Notes: a model not told the origin generated them from the sequence alone. DNA of 9,909 nt from Deltaproteobacteria bacterium (GCA_027297485.1 JAPUHZ010000113.1:1-9909); one strand, 5' to 3'; counted from the first letter of the stretch, positions 1-9,903 are shown. Translations and numbers: made by a program.

Positions 1-521
1 TCGAACTCCCACATATAGAGGCGGAGATCGAACCGCTGCTGGAAGGCGATGCAGGAATTGTCTCTCGCTCTGGTCCCAAGGATTTGGAGCAGGAGGAGCT
101 GGTCAATAGCTTTCTCGTACCACTCTACGACGTGAGCGGGGGAGAGGGCTTGGACCGAGTCCCAGAGAGAGCAGTCCCCCAGGTCTTCCAAGAAGAGAAT
201 CCGCTCTTCCACCCAATGGCCGTAGAGCGCAGGGATCCTTACCCCCAGCCGGTTTAGAAAGCGGTGCAGATTCAGGAAGGGAAGCTCCTTGGTCGGTTCG
301 GTGAAGATAGCCAATTCGTCTGAGGAGAGGGGCAGGAAACTTCCCGCAAGCTCCATGACGATAACCGAGCGGGGAGAGGCAGGGCCGTCTAATAAGGCTC
401 GGTAGTAACGTCTACTCGATGCATCCCCGGCAAGAGGGGTGAGGGAAAGGAGATGAGCGTGGTTGCCAAAAGAGGCTTGGATCTTATCCGTCACCAGTTT
501 TTCTAACGGTTTTTTCACCAC
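1..521 (-). CDS. AmgK-like aminoglycoside phosphotransferase-family kinase, N-terminal part (runs off the window)
   Basis: The reverse strand is open from a GTG start to the left edge, giving about 173 codons of an incomplete protein. Near residue 30 it reads GDASSRRYYRA, the glycine-rich ATP-loop region typical of the COG3178 phosphotransferases (AmgK, N-acetylmuramate/N-acetylglucosamine kinase of cell-wall recycling). A kinase N-lobe pattern follows (VIVMELAG, then IPALYG and LFLEDLGDCSLWD), and the fragment ends at FQQRFDLRLYMWEF. The catalytic HRD-like loop lies outside the window. Two successive GTG codons (521 and 518) follow an in-frame TGA at 524-522, and an AAAAGGA ribosome site ends about 8 bases before 518, so the start is well fixed. 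The neighbour upstream on the same strand is the selenoprotein gene, 228 bases away. The substrate (sugar of peptidoglycan recycling) is inferred from the family; other small-molecule kinases of the APH fold are possible. Confidence 0.75.
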   Translation of the reverse strand, partial: MVKKPLEKLVTDKIQASFGNHAHLLSLTPLAGDASSRRYYRALLDGPASPRSVIVMELAGSFLPLSSDELAIFTEPTKELPFLNLHRFLNRLGVRIPALYGHWVEERILFLEDLGDCSLWDSVQALSPAHVVEWYEKAIDQLLLLQILGTRARDNSCIAFQQRFDLRLYMWEF

Positions 522-540
522 TCAATTCCTTTTCCCTCAT

Positions 541-749
541 ACCCATGCACTTAAGGTCGCCCAAGGAGAGCGGGGGGATTGGAATCACTGGGCTACCCAT
601 CCGCATCGACTGCCCACAGCAAATTGCCTATCTGACCCTTAGAAAAACGTAAATCGTTATTGGTTATTCGTTACTCGTTATTCGCACTAATACACGAGTA
701 ACGATTCACGATTAACCAAAAAGAGCCGACGCCATCGGCCTTAGACCTC
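541..749. other. Intergenic stretch between the selenoprotein and kinase genes
   Basis: I find no credible gene here on either strand. The only notable content is the heptamer repeat/hairpin listed separately. A short minus-strand open frame that starts near 600 overlaps the kinase start and has no family resemblance. Confidence 0.5.
654..718. repeat. Heptamer-phased repeat forming an imperfect hairpin
   Basis: The plus strand reads in 7-base steps: TCGTTAT, TGGTTAT, TCGTTAC, TCGTTAT. The right half reads ACGAGTA, ACGATTC, ACGATTA, the same unit in inverse orientation. The arms TCGTTACTCGT (668-678) and ACGAGTAACGA (694-704) are perfectly complementary over 11 bases, and TGGTTA (661-666) can pair with TAACCA (713-718) beyond a 7-base bulge. 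The stem is A+T-rich and lacks a proper T tract, so it is not a convincing intrinsic terminator. It looks like a dispersed short tandem repeat. Confidence 0.7.
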
Positions 750-965
750 TCAGGTGCCGCCAAAGCCTATGGTGACTTTGCCACCCTCAACGATGATGGG
801 GACTTCACGGCGGTTGTTCGAGAGTCGCAGCATCCGCTGGAGTCCCTCTGGATCGTTTAGGACATTGATGAATTCAAAAGGGATCTTACGTTTAGAGTAG
901 TCCTCACGGGCACTCGTTGTGTAAGGTCAAAGGTCTTTTCCAAAGATGAGAACCTGTTCCGCCAT
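750..965 (-). CDS. Glutaredoxin-like selenoprotein (Uxx-star type) with in-frame TGA read as Sec
   Basis: The reverse strand from ATG 965 encodes 71 residues if the TGA at 929-927 (codon 13) is read as selenocysteine. It starts MAEQVLIFGKDL, then Sec13-Pro-Tyr-Thr16, the position of the CPYC/CPYT redox motif of glutaredoxins. The thioredoxin-fold pattern continues past the TGA: REDYSKRKIPFEFINV, then the cis-proline segment REVPIIVEGGKVTIG, and a C-terminal FGGT before a second, true TGA stop (752-750). Coding quality is unbroken on both sides of the TGA. Small glutaredoxin-like proteins with U-x-x-[S/T/A/R] and a GGT end are a known bacterial selenoprotein family (Uxx-star). The likely role is a thiol/selenol oxidoreductase in the cytoplasm; the partner is unknown. 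A candidate SECIS hairpin starts 11 bases after the TGA. The ribosome site is weak (GAGAGGCAGGG, about 3 bases before the ATG). The alternative, a nonsense mutation of a Cys codon, is less likely because TGA falls exactly on the redox residue. Confidence 0.85.
895..915 (-). promoter_or_regulatory. Candidate bacterial SECIS hairpin
   Basis: On the coding (minus) strand, 11 bases after the TGA, GAGT (915-912) pairs with ACTC (898-895), and GCC (911-909) pairs with GG and C (903, 902, 900). A901 and T899 are bulged, and the loop is CGTGA (908-904). The 11-base distance to the UGA matches what is known for the upper stem-loop of bacterial SECIS elements such as fdhF, and a GU in the apical loop is typical. 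I judged the pairing by eye and did not fold it. Confidence 0.5.
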
Positions 966-994
966 TAGCCCTGCCTCTCTGATGGGTTTCCTAG

Positions 995-1024
995 TTACTA
1001 TCCTGCAAAAAGGAGAAATTGCAA
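995..1024 (-). promoter_or_regulatory. Possible sigma-70-type promoter for the selenoprotein gene
   Basis: On the minus strand TTGCAA (1024-1019) is followed 18 bases later by TAGTAA (1000-995), about 30 bases before the ATG at 965. Both boxes are imperfect. It lies in the divergent gap between this gene and the plus-strand nitrilase gene. Confidence 0.25.
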
Positions 1025-1068
1025 GCCCCTACCCCATGTGTTAGGTTCTGTTGTTGGAGCCTTTCCCT

Positions 1069-2004
1069 ATGGCCTTCAGAGTCGCTATCGCCCAGATCAA
1101 TCCGAGACTGGGAGACCTCCAGTCTAACCTTGCCCTTTACGAGGAGAAGATCCGCCAAGCAGTAAAGGAGGGGGCCGATCTTTTGCTTTTTCCCGAGTTG
1201 AGCCTGACGGGCTATTTTCTGCGCGATATGGTCCCTAATGTCGCCTTAAAGCTCTCCTCGCGGGAGATAGCGCTCCTAAAGAAGCTCAGTCGAGAGGTGG
1301 CCTTTGTTGCCGGATTGGTGGAGGAGAGTTCGGACTACCGCTTTTACAATGCGGCGGTCTATTTTGAAGCCGGAGAGATTCGCCATCTCCATCGTAAGGT
1401 CTATCTGCCAACCTATGGGATGTTCGATGAACAGCGCTATTTTGCTCGAGGGGACCGGATCCGGGCCTTCGACTCCAAGTTTGGCCGCATGGCCGTCCTT
1501 GTCTGTGAGGATCTCTGGCACTCGTCTACCGTATACTTGGCTGCTCTGGATGGGGCGCTGGCGATTCTCTGTCCTTCTTCCAGCCCCCTGCGGGGTATTA
1601 CGGAGGGGCAGGCCCAAGATGATAATGCCCGCTACTGGGAGATGATCAACCGGACCTACTCTGAGGCCTTGGGCCTATTTATGATTTTTGGAAACCGGAC
1701 AGGATTTGAGGACGGGGTGGGTTTTTGGGGAGGCTCGGAGATCCTGGATCCCTTTGGCCGGAGGATTATAAAGGCAAAATATTATAATGAGGACTTCATC
1801 GTTGGAGAGGTGGCTCTGGAGTCGGTCCGCCGCAAGAGAACCATGGCGCCGCTCCTGCGGGATGAGGATTTGGACCTGACGATCAACGAGCTTATGCGTA
1901 TTCGAGGGCGGCCATCACAAGCAAAAGAGGATCAAGGGATTAAGGGTAAAAAGGGATCAAAGGATAAAGGGAAAAAGGGTTCAAGGGTTAGAAAAAAAAG
2001 GTGA
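1069..2004 (+). CDS. Nitrilase-superfamily amidohydrolase, probable glutaminase partner of NAD synthase
   Basis: This is a 311-residue carbon-nitrogen hydrolase. The Glu-Lys-Cys triad of the nitrilase fold is visible: E43 in LLLFPELSLTGY, K110 in HLHRKVYLP, and C146 in VLVCEDLWH. Conserved GMFDEQRYF and FEDGVGFWGGSEILDPFGR segments follow. In the family such enzymes hydrolyse amides, and the N-terminal domain of glutamine-dependent NAD synthetase has this fold. With nadE next downstream, the likely job is to supply ammonia from glutamine for NAD synthesis (inference). ATG 1069 is chosen over the TTG codons at 1051/1054 because GGAG (1056-1059) sits 9 bases before it and the family normally begins near MxFRVAIAQ. 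The domain ends at about residue 279 (LRDEDLDLTINELMRI), as in free-standing relatives I recall. The last ~30 residues are a Lys/Gly-rich tail encoded by simple repeats. Confidence 0.85.
   Translation: MAFRVAIAQINPRLGDLQSNLALYEEKIRQAVKEGADLLLFPELSLTGYFLRDMVPNVALKLSSREIALLKKLSREVAFVAGLVEESSDYRFYNAAVYFEAGEIRHLHRKVYLPTYGMFDEQRYFARGDRIRAFDSKFGRMAVLVCEDLWHSSTVYLAALDGALAILCPSSSPLRGITEGQAQDDNARYWEMINRTYSEALGLFMIFGNRTGFEDGVGFWGGSEILDPFGRRIIKAKYYNEDFIVGEVALESVRRKRTMAPLLRDEDLDLTINELMRIRGRPSQAKEDQGIKGKKGSKDKGKKGSRVRKKR
1929..2001 (+). repeat. Purine-rich, roughly heptamer-phased repeat inside the 3' end of the nitrilase gene
   Basis: The strand is made of degenerate units such as GGATCAA, GGGATTA, AGGGTAA, then AAGGGTT and AAGGGTTAG, almost without pyrimidine runs. 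It encodes the low-complexity IKGKKGSKDKGKKGS tail. It resembles the dispersed heptameric repeats elsewhere in the window and appears to have extended the reading frame. Confidence 0.55.
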
Positions 2005-2010
2005 GCCTTT

Positions 2011-2272
2011 AGCTATCAGCTAACAGGAAAGCAAAAGGCAACAGATTAATACAAACGTATATAAATTTGTTACATTGAGGCTATTCCGAGGGGAAGGAGA
2101 CTGAAGGACGAGGGAACCGAACGTGAGGCTTGGTGCAGGCCCAAACGGCAGGAATAATCACCCCCATTTCCCTCGGCCTGAAGGCTCCTTCCACCGAGGA
2201 AATGCGAACTTACTTACTGCGTTTGTATTAGTTGACTGTTGCTTACTGCCTCAAGCCTTTGGGCTGATAGCT
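2011..2272. mobile_element. MITE-like palindromic element with a rod-shaped core
   Basis: This gene-free stretch between the nitrilase gene and nadE is flanked by inverted repeats. AGCTATCAGC (2011-2020) matches GCTGATAGCT (2263-2272) perfectly, GCAACAG (2038-2044) matches CTGTTGC (2236-2242), and TAATACAAACG (2047-2057) matches CGTTTGTATTA (2220-2230) over 11 bases. Inside, GGAAGGAG (2092-2099) pairs with CTCCTTCC (2185-2192), and CGAGGGAA (2109-2116) with TTCCCTCG (2168-2175). Between those two stems is a symmetric 9 by 9 internal loop that holds CTGAAGG on both strands. The whole can fold as one long rod. It has no open frame of note. It may be a non-autonomous insertion element, or a structured RNA gene flanked by repeats. 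Confidence 0.55.
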
Positions 2273-2298
2273 GAGCGCTGAATGGCTACAAAGACTTT

Positions 2299-3120
2299 AT
2301 GGTAGAGATTCCGACCAATGTGACGCTTTTACGTCAGATCCTCGTTTCCTTTATTCACAACGAGGTGGAGAAGGTGGGTGTCCATCGCGTTGTTGTAGGG
2401 TTATCCGGTGGCGTGGACTCAAGCCTTAGTGCCATGCTGGCAGTTGAGGCCCTTGGGCCGGGTCATGTGTTGGGTATCCTGATGCCTTACAAGAGTTCTA
2501 GTCCGGAAAGCTTGGCCCACGCGGAGCTGGTGGTACGGAAAAGCTCTATAGACTCGCTCACTATAGATATCACGGCTCAGATCGACGCCTACTTTGAGCG
2601 CTTTGCCGATGCGGATCAGAAGAGCCGCGGAAACAAGATGGCCCGAGAGCGGATGACTATTCTCTATGACCATTCGGCACGGTGGAACGCCCTGGTCTTG
2701 GGAACAAGCAACAAGACAGAACTGCTCCTCGGCTACGGGACGCTCTATGGCGACATGGCTTCCGCCATCAACCCTCTGGGCGACCTTTATAAGACGCAGG
2801 TGTGGGCCTTGGCCGAGGCGGTTGGAGTCCCGGAAGTCATTGTACAGAAAGAACCTTCGGCGGATCTCTGGGCAGGGCAGACCGATGAGGGAGAGCTTGG
2901 ATTCAGTTATCGTGAGGTGGATCGGCTTCTCTACCTTATGGTGGACGAGCGCTATTCACGGCCGGAGCTTACCGCCGCAGGCTTTCCCGAGGCGTTTGTT
3001 GACGAGGTTACGCTCCGGATCATGAACTCCCAGTTCAAGAGGCGTCTCCCGATCATCGCCAAGCTCTCGCAGCGCACGATTGACCGGGACTTCCGCTACG
3101 CAAGGGACTGGGGGAAATAA
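2299..3120 (+). CDS. nadE: NAD synthase (amidating step of NAD synthesis)
   Basis: The gene encodes 273 residues, the usual length of a free-standing NAD synthetase. It converts nicotinic acid adenine dinucleotide, ATP and ammonia to NAD. The N-type ATP pyrophosphatase P-loop SGGVDSS is at residues 36-42. The NAD-binding and Mg-loop motifs GTSNKTE (135-141), [10 protein letters not shown] (145-154), [11 protein letters not shown] (159-169) and PSADLW followed by GQTDE (186-197) are in order. The N-terminal glutaminase domain of the fused enzyme is absent; the nitrilase gene upstream probably provides it. I see no Shine-Dalgarno before ATG 2299; the frame is open back to a TGA at 2272-2274 that lies in the palindromic element's right arm, so the element may have replaced the native leader. 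NAD made here is the cofactor of the LigA ligases encoded further along. Confidence 0.93.
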   Translation: MVEIPTNVTLLRQILVSFIHNEVEKVGVHRVVVGLSGGVDSSLSAMLAVEALGPGHVLGILMPYKSSSPESLAHAELVVRKSSIDSLTIDITAQIDAYFERFADADQKSRGNKMARERMTILYDHSARWNALVLGTSNKTELLLGYGTLYGDMASAINPLGDLYKTQVWALAEAVGVPEVIVQKEPSADLWAGQTDEGELGFSYREVDRLLYLMVDERYSRPELTAAGFPEAFVDEVTLRIMNSQFKRRLPIIAKLSQRTIDRDFRYARDWGK

Positions 3121-3130
3121 GAAAAAAGTG

Positions 3131-3421
3131 ATGATGGTGATGTTCAAGTTTGAGAAACTTGAGGTTTGGAAAAAAGCAGTGATGTTGTATGAGGAAGTTT
3201 CATCAATGTCGCGTACCATAGATCAGAGAGACCAGTTTTCGCCAGGAGAACAGATCCGGCGGGCAGCCCTGTCACTATCAACCAATATTGCAGAAGGTAC
3301 GGGGCGGGAGGGCGAAAAGGAGTCTAGATATCTGTTCAATATTGCTAAAGGATCGGTTTATGAAGTTGTTAGCCTCCTTTCAGTTATGCAAACACGGGGT
3401 TATCTTCCCAGAGAGAGATAA
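3131..3421 (+). CDS. Four-helix-bundle (S23/IVP-like) protein, C-terminus cut by a nonsense codon
   Basis: The product has the signature of the 23S-rRNA-intervening-sequence/four-helix-bundle family: FKFEKLEVWKKAV at the start, then EQIRRAALSLSTNIAEGTGR and a KESRYLFNIAKGSVYEV helix. Its function is unknown; free-standing copies are common in bacteria. The likely start is ATG 3131 or 3140, since the family begins just before the F-x-KLEVW segment and the longer frame from 3080 would overlap nadE. The frame stops at TAA 3419-3421, but the same frame continues for 20 codons as DALYSQCDEVARMLSGILKK to a TAG at 3482-3484. That is exactly how the fourth helix of the family normally ends, so the TAA looks like a point nonsense change or a base-call error. 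The protein may be partly functional or lost. Confidence 0.8.
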   Translation: MMVMFKFEKLEVWKKAVMLYEEVSSMSRTIDQRDQFSPGEQIRRAALSLSTNIAEGTGREGEKESRYLFNIAKGSVYEVVSLLSVMQTRGYLPRER

Positions 3422-3490
3422 GACGCCCTGTATAGTCAGTGCGATGAAGTCGCAAGAATGCTTAGTGGCATCCTAAAAAAATAGTTTTTT

Positions 3491-3518
3491 CTCTGTCTCT
3501 GTCCCTGTCTCTGTCTGT
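3491..3518 (+). repeat. Tandem CTGTCY hexamer repeat directly before the rsmI start
   Basis: Four tandem hexamers (CTGTCT at 3493, CTGTCC at 3499, CTGTCT at 3505 and 3511) end two bases before the rsmI ATG, after a run of six T. The tract is all pyrimidine and G, so the usual purine-rich ribosome site is absent. Confidence 0.8.
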
Positions 3519-4364
3519 ATGTCCGGTATTCTCTATATCGTTGCTACTCCGATCGGTAATCTTGAAGATATAACACTTCGTGCACTGCGCATCCTCAAAG
3601 AGGTCGATCTCATTGCGGCAGAGGACACACGTCATACAAAGACCCTCTTGAACCACTATGGCATTCACACGCCTCTAACGAGCTACCACGACCATAACGA
3701 AAAAACCAAGGCCCATGCTTTAGTGGCGCGTCTCGAACAGGGTGAAAATGTCGCGCTGGTTTCCGATGCCGGTACCCCAACGCTTTCCGATCCCGGCTAC
3801 CGGCTCGTGCGGGAATCGGTAGAAGCCGGAGTCAACGTGGTCCCTGTTCCCGGCGCATCTGCTCTCACTGCGGTCCTCAGCGCGAGTGGACTCCCGACGG
3901 ACCGTTTTGTATTTGAAGGTTTCTTATCGGCCAAAAAACGGGAACGGAGAGAAAGGCTACAGGGGCTGCGGGAGGAGAGCAGGACCCTTGTCTTCTATGA
4001 AGCCCCCCATAGGCTCAAAGGGTCCCTACAGGATCTGCTGGAGGTTCTTGGTGACCGGGAAGTTGTTCTAGGCAGAGAGGTCACAAAGATTTACGAGGAG
4101 TTTATCCGTGGGCGGCTAAGCGAGGTCACTGCCCTGGCCGGCAGCAGAGAATGGCGCGGGGAGATCACCCTTGTGGTAAAAGGTTCAGAGGGGCGAAAGG
4201 CCCCTGCGGATGATCTATTAACGGCTGAGATCCAAAGGCTCAGAAGAAAGGGAATGCGGGTCAAAGAAATCGCAGAACTTTTGGGAGAAAGGTTTTCCTA
4301 CCCCAAGAGGGAGGTTTACCGCTTGGCGTTGGAAAGGGAAGAAAAAAGCGACACTATCCCCTGA
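3519..4364 (+). CDS. rsmI: 16S rRNA (cytidine1402-2'-O)-methyltransferase RsmI
   Basis: This 281-residue protein has the full RsmI/YraL tetrapyrrole-methylase fold. ATPIGN (9-14) opens the protein, AEDTRHT (34-40) and SDAGTPTLSDPGY (82-94) form the S-adenosylmethionine site, PGAS is at 111-114, and YEAPHR (160-165) is the family signature. It methylates the 2'-OH of C1402 in the ribosomal P site, in concert with RsmH. Length is normal. Start ATG 3519 gives the standard MSGxLYIVATPIGNLEDIT beginning. The leader is unusual: a CTGTCY hexamer repeat where a Shine-Dalgarno should be. The last 11 bases overlap the end of acyP on the opposite strand, with no room for a terminator between the two. 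Confidence 0.96.
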   Translation: MSGILYIVATPIGNLEDITLRALRILKEVDLIAAEDTRHTKTLLNHYGIHTPLTSYHDHNEKTKAHALVARLEQGENVALVSDAGTPTLSDPGYRLVRESVEAGVNVVPVPGASALTAVLSASGLPTDRFVFEGFLSAKKRERRERLQGLREESRTLVFYEAPHRLKGSLQDLLEVLGDREVVLGREVTKIYEEFIRGRLSEVTALAGSREWRGEITLVVKGSEGRKAPADDLLTAEIQRLRRKGMRVKEIAELLGERFSYPKREVYRLALEREEKSDTIP

Positions 4365-4644
4365 TTCGGAAATCCCGGAACTGGTCCTGGAAATCCTCCC
4401 ATTGGAGCCGGAGATTGTACACATAGGCCCCCGGGGGGCCATGGTGGCACCAGGCGATAAGGTCGTCGATTTTTTTTCTTGTGCCTTCCGCTGCGACCTC
4501 AACAGATCCGTCCTGGCAATTTCTTACCCATCCTTTTAACCCTAATCGAGCGGCTTCCTCCAGCGTGGAGGAACGGAAAAATACCCCCTGGACTCTCCCC
4601 TCGATGATTAAATGAATTCGAACCTTGTCCTCCGTGTTTTCCAT
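4354..4644 (-). CDS. acyP: Acylphosphatase
   Basis: The product is 96 residues, the typical size for this small alpha/beta-sandwich enzyme, which hydrolyses acyl phosphates to carboxylate and phosphate in the cytoplasm. The phosphate-cradle motif GRVQGVFFR (16-24) with catalytic Arg24 and the GWVRNCQDGSVEV segment (38-50) with catalytic Asn42 are both present. The C-terminal part (YNLRLQW) is normal. The start ATG 4644 is preceded by a modest AAAGAG about 5 bases upstream. The gene converges on rsmI with an 11-base overlap. Physiological substrate is unknown, as in most bacteria. Confidence 0.94.
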   Translation of the reverse strand: MENTEDKVRIHLIIEGRVQGVFFRSSTLEEAARLGLKGWVRNCQDGSVEVAAEGTRKKIDDLIAWCHHGPPGAYVYNLRLQWEDFQDQFRDFRIRG

Positions 4645-4699
4645 GACACTCTTTGTACCCTCTTAGCGGACAGATTGAGGATCTGCAAGCGCCGGAAAT

Positions 4700-4720
4700 A
4701 GGCATCAGGCACTAGGCACT
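4700..4720 (+). repeat. Short heptamer tandem repeat (AGGCACT type)
   Basis: AGGCATC, AGGCACT and AGGCACT follow each other directly, with AGACTTC as a decayed fourth unit. The 7-base period is the same as in the repeats at 654-718. Confidence 0.6.
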
Positions 4721-4804
4721 AGACTTCTAACTGACGGCCGTAATTCCTATTGTCTTCCCTTTACATGTTGTCTCTGGCCTGTTGCCTAATGGCTGACGGG
4801 CTGT

Positions 4805-4833
4805 TTGACAAGAGGATTGATCCTGGGTAGGCT
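4805..4833 (+). promoter_or_regulatory. Possible promoter of the RRM gene
   Basis: A perfect -35 box TTGACA (4805-4810) is followed after 17 bases by TAGGCT (4828-4833), a poor -10 match. Transcription would start about 130 bases before the ATG, leaving a long leader. Support is from sequence only. Confidence 0.3.
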
Positions 4834-4958
4834 TGGGCCGTTTCGCAAGGGTCATTTTACCGAAGAGCGTGCCGGGAGCTTGGTTTTTTCCAGCATCTTT
4901 CGCGCTTTGCCCTTCAGTGTAAGTCGATCCCAAGAACGGTGTTATCCCCATGAATAAA

Positions 4959-4965
4959 AAGGAGG
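4959..4965 (+). promoter_or_regulatory. Strong Shine-Dalgarno of the RRM gene
   Basis: AAGGAGG lies 6 bases before ATG 4972 and fixes this start. It is the strongest plus-strand ribosome site in the window. Confidence 0.85.
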
Positions 4966-4971
4966 GCCAAG

Positions 4972-5379
4972 ATGGGAGCGAAGCTATATGTGGGGAACCT
5001 CTCCTACTCGGTAGGGGAGGCAAATCTGGAAGGACTCTTTTCTCAGCACGGCTCGGTAACGAGCGTTAAGATCATCACGGACCAGTTCAGCGGTCGGTCC
5101 AAGGGCTTCGGCTTTGTCGAGATGGGATCAGATGAGGAGGCCGAGCGGGCCACGGCCGCCCTCAACGGAACCGAATTCGAGGGTAGGGCCATCGTGGTGA
5201 GTGAGGCGCGGGCCCCCAGCAACCCCGTCCTCCGCGAGGTGGTGGTGGGTCACAGCGCCATAACCGGTGGTAATCAGGCCCCGATCAGCTTGAGAAATTC
5301 CCCCTCGTCCAGGGTTTGGATCCCTAGCTCCTTTGCCTTGTTGAGCTTGGAGCCGGGGTCGGCCCCGACAACAACATAA
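4972..5379 (+). CDS. RRM-domain RNA-binding protein, C-terminal tail frameshifted
   Basis: The first ~80 residues are a canonical bacterial RNA recognition motif: RNP2 LYVGNL (5-10) and RNP1 KGFGFVEM (44-51), with the VKIITD strand between. Such single-RRM proteins bind single-stranded RNA and are often linked to cold response in bacteria. The family normally ends in a Gly/Arg-rich tail. Here the open frame instead continues into the antisense of the ligA BRCT remnant and stops at 5379. If one base is added at the C tract 5213-5217, the frame reads [18 protein letters not shown] and ends at TAA 5271-5273, the expected kind of tail, and that stop lies directly beside the end of the minus-strand ligA (5274). 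The true or ancestral gene is therefore most likely 4972-5273, and this copy has a one-base deletion (or the sequence has an error). The strong Shine-Dalgarno supports expression. Confidence 0.85.
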   Translation: MGAKLYVGNLSYSVGEANLEGLFSQHGSVTSVKIITDQFSGRSKGFGFVEMGSDEEAERATAALNGTEFEGRAIVVSEARAPSNPVLREVVVGHSAITGGNQAPISLRNSPSSRVWIPSSFALLSLEPGSAPTTT

Positions 5380-5507
5380 TCCGTATTGCGGCTTACACCG
5401 GAAGCGATCCGTCCTCCCAAAGACTCTATCCGTCTTTGGGCTTCACTCCGAGACATGGTTTCCAAGCCTCCGGTCAAGACGAAAGTCTTGCCGCTCGCCT
5501 GCCCTCT
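5274..5507 (-). pseudogene. ligA: C-terminal BRCT remnant of the native DNA ligase gene
   Basis: Directly after the TAA (5510-5508) of the intact ligase gene, and in the same frame, 77 sense codons read as a second BRCT domain: [20 protein letters not shown], then [19 protein letters not shown], ending in GEFLKLIGA and TGA (5276-5274). It parallels the BRCT of the intact LigA ([20 protein letters not shown]) but differs clearly in sequence. It has no Shine-Dalgarno and no ATG near its front; the first possible starts are internal TTG codons (e.g. 5477). I read it as the 3' end of the resident ligA, whose 5' end is at 9078-9656. A tandem BRCT added to the new ligase by stop-codon readthrough is conceivable but unsupported. 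Confidence 0.8.
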
Positions 5508-9659
<4,152 letters not shown>

Positions 9660-9669
9660 TTAAAGGGGT

Positions 9670-9903
9670 GTTGAAAAACCCTGTTCTCAGGCCGGTCAAA
9701 AAGGTCCCAGACACGAGGCGCGCTTATCGTAACTCGTGATCGTGGTTCGACAAACTCACCACCCTGAGCAAAGTCGAAGGGTGGCCCGTGTTCGTAAACG
9801 AGCACGAAATCCGAGCACGGACACGCATAAGAGCGAGGCAGTCGAGCGCCATTATTTAAACGCCACCATCCGGCAGGCTATTGGCAGATGGGCCTTTTTC
9901 AAC
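9670..9903. mobile_element. MITE-like repeat upstream of the native ligA start
   Basis: GTTGAAAAA (9670-9678) and TTTTTCAAC (9895-9903) are perfect 9-base terminal inverted repeats around about 234 gene-free bases that hold further palindromes (for example 9746-9784). It begins about 14 bases before the ligA ATG on the transcribed side, so any ligA promoter lies inside or beyond it. The right flank is too short (6 bases) to look for a target duplication. Confidence 0.5.
9746..9784. repeat. Nested palindrome (CCACCCT / AGGGTGG type)
   Basis: TTCGAC (9746-9751) pairs with GTCGAA (9773-9778), and CCACCCT (9759-9765) pairs with AGGGTGG (9778-9784), as alternative stems. Palindromes of this TTCGAC-CACCCTGAGC kind are a familiar dispersed intergenic repeat in many environmental bacteria (recalled, not searched). 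Confidence 0.6.

Larger units (their letters stand above)
4645..4971. other. Intergenic leader region upstream of the RRM gene
   Basis: I find no supportable gene. An open frame on the minus strand (4727-5023) has no family features and overlaps the RRM start, so I treat it as chance. The region holds a short heptamer repeat (4700-4720), a possible promoter (4805-4833), and then about 140 bases that would form a long 5' leader of the RRM transcript. Confidence 0.5.

Noticed and set aside
661..718. Intrinsic terminator after the selenoprotein gene
   Set aside because: The stem is A+T-rich, bulged and lacks an adjacent T run; the heptamer structure explains it better.
1276..1645. Open frames on both strands inside the nitrilase gene
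   Set aside because: They overlap a well-supported enzyme and show no family features.
2047..2230. 6S RNA (ssrS)
   Set aside because: The rod shape and central loop are suggestive, but I cannot match conserved 6S sequence by eye and the flanking repeats point to a mobile element. It remains a check, not a call.
1069..3120. A single fused glutamine-dependent nadE split by the palindromic element
   Set aside because: The nitrilase part has the complete ending I recall from free-standing relatives (LRDEDLDLTINEL) and the synthase has a normal stand-alone length, so two natural genes are more likely.
654..4720. CRISPR array
   Set aside because: The repeats are 6-7 bases and contiguous, with no 25-40 base repeats separated by spacers.
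4727..5023. Minus-strand 98-codon open frame upstream of the RRM gene
   Set aside because: It overlaps the RRM start and strong Shine-Dalgarno and has a low-complexity composition without any motif.
5209..5220. Programmed -1 frameshifting in the RRM gene
   Set aside because: The tract does not form a proper X-XXY-YYZ heptamer in the reading frame and no downstream stimulator is evident.
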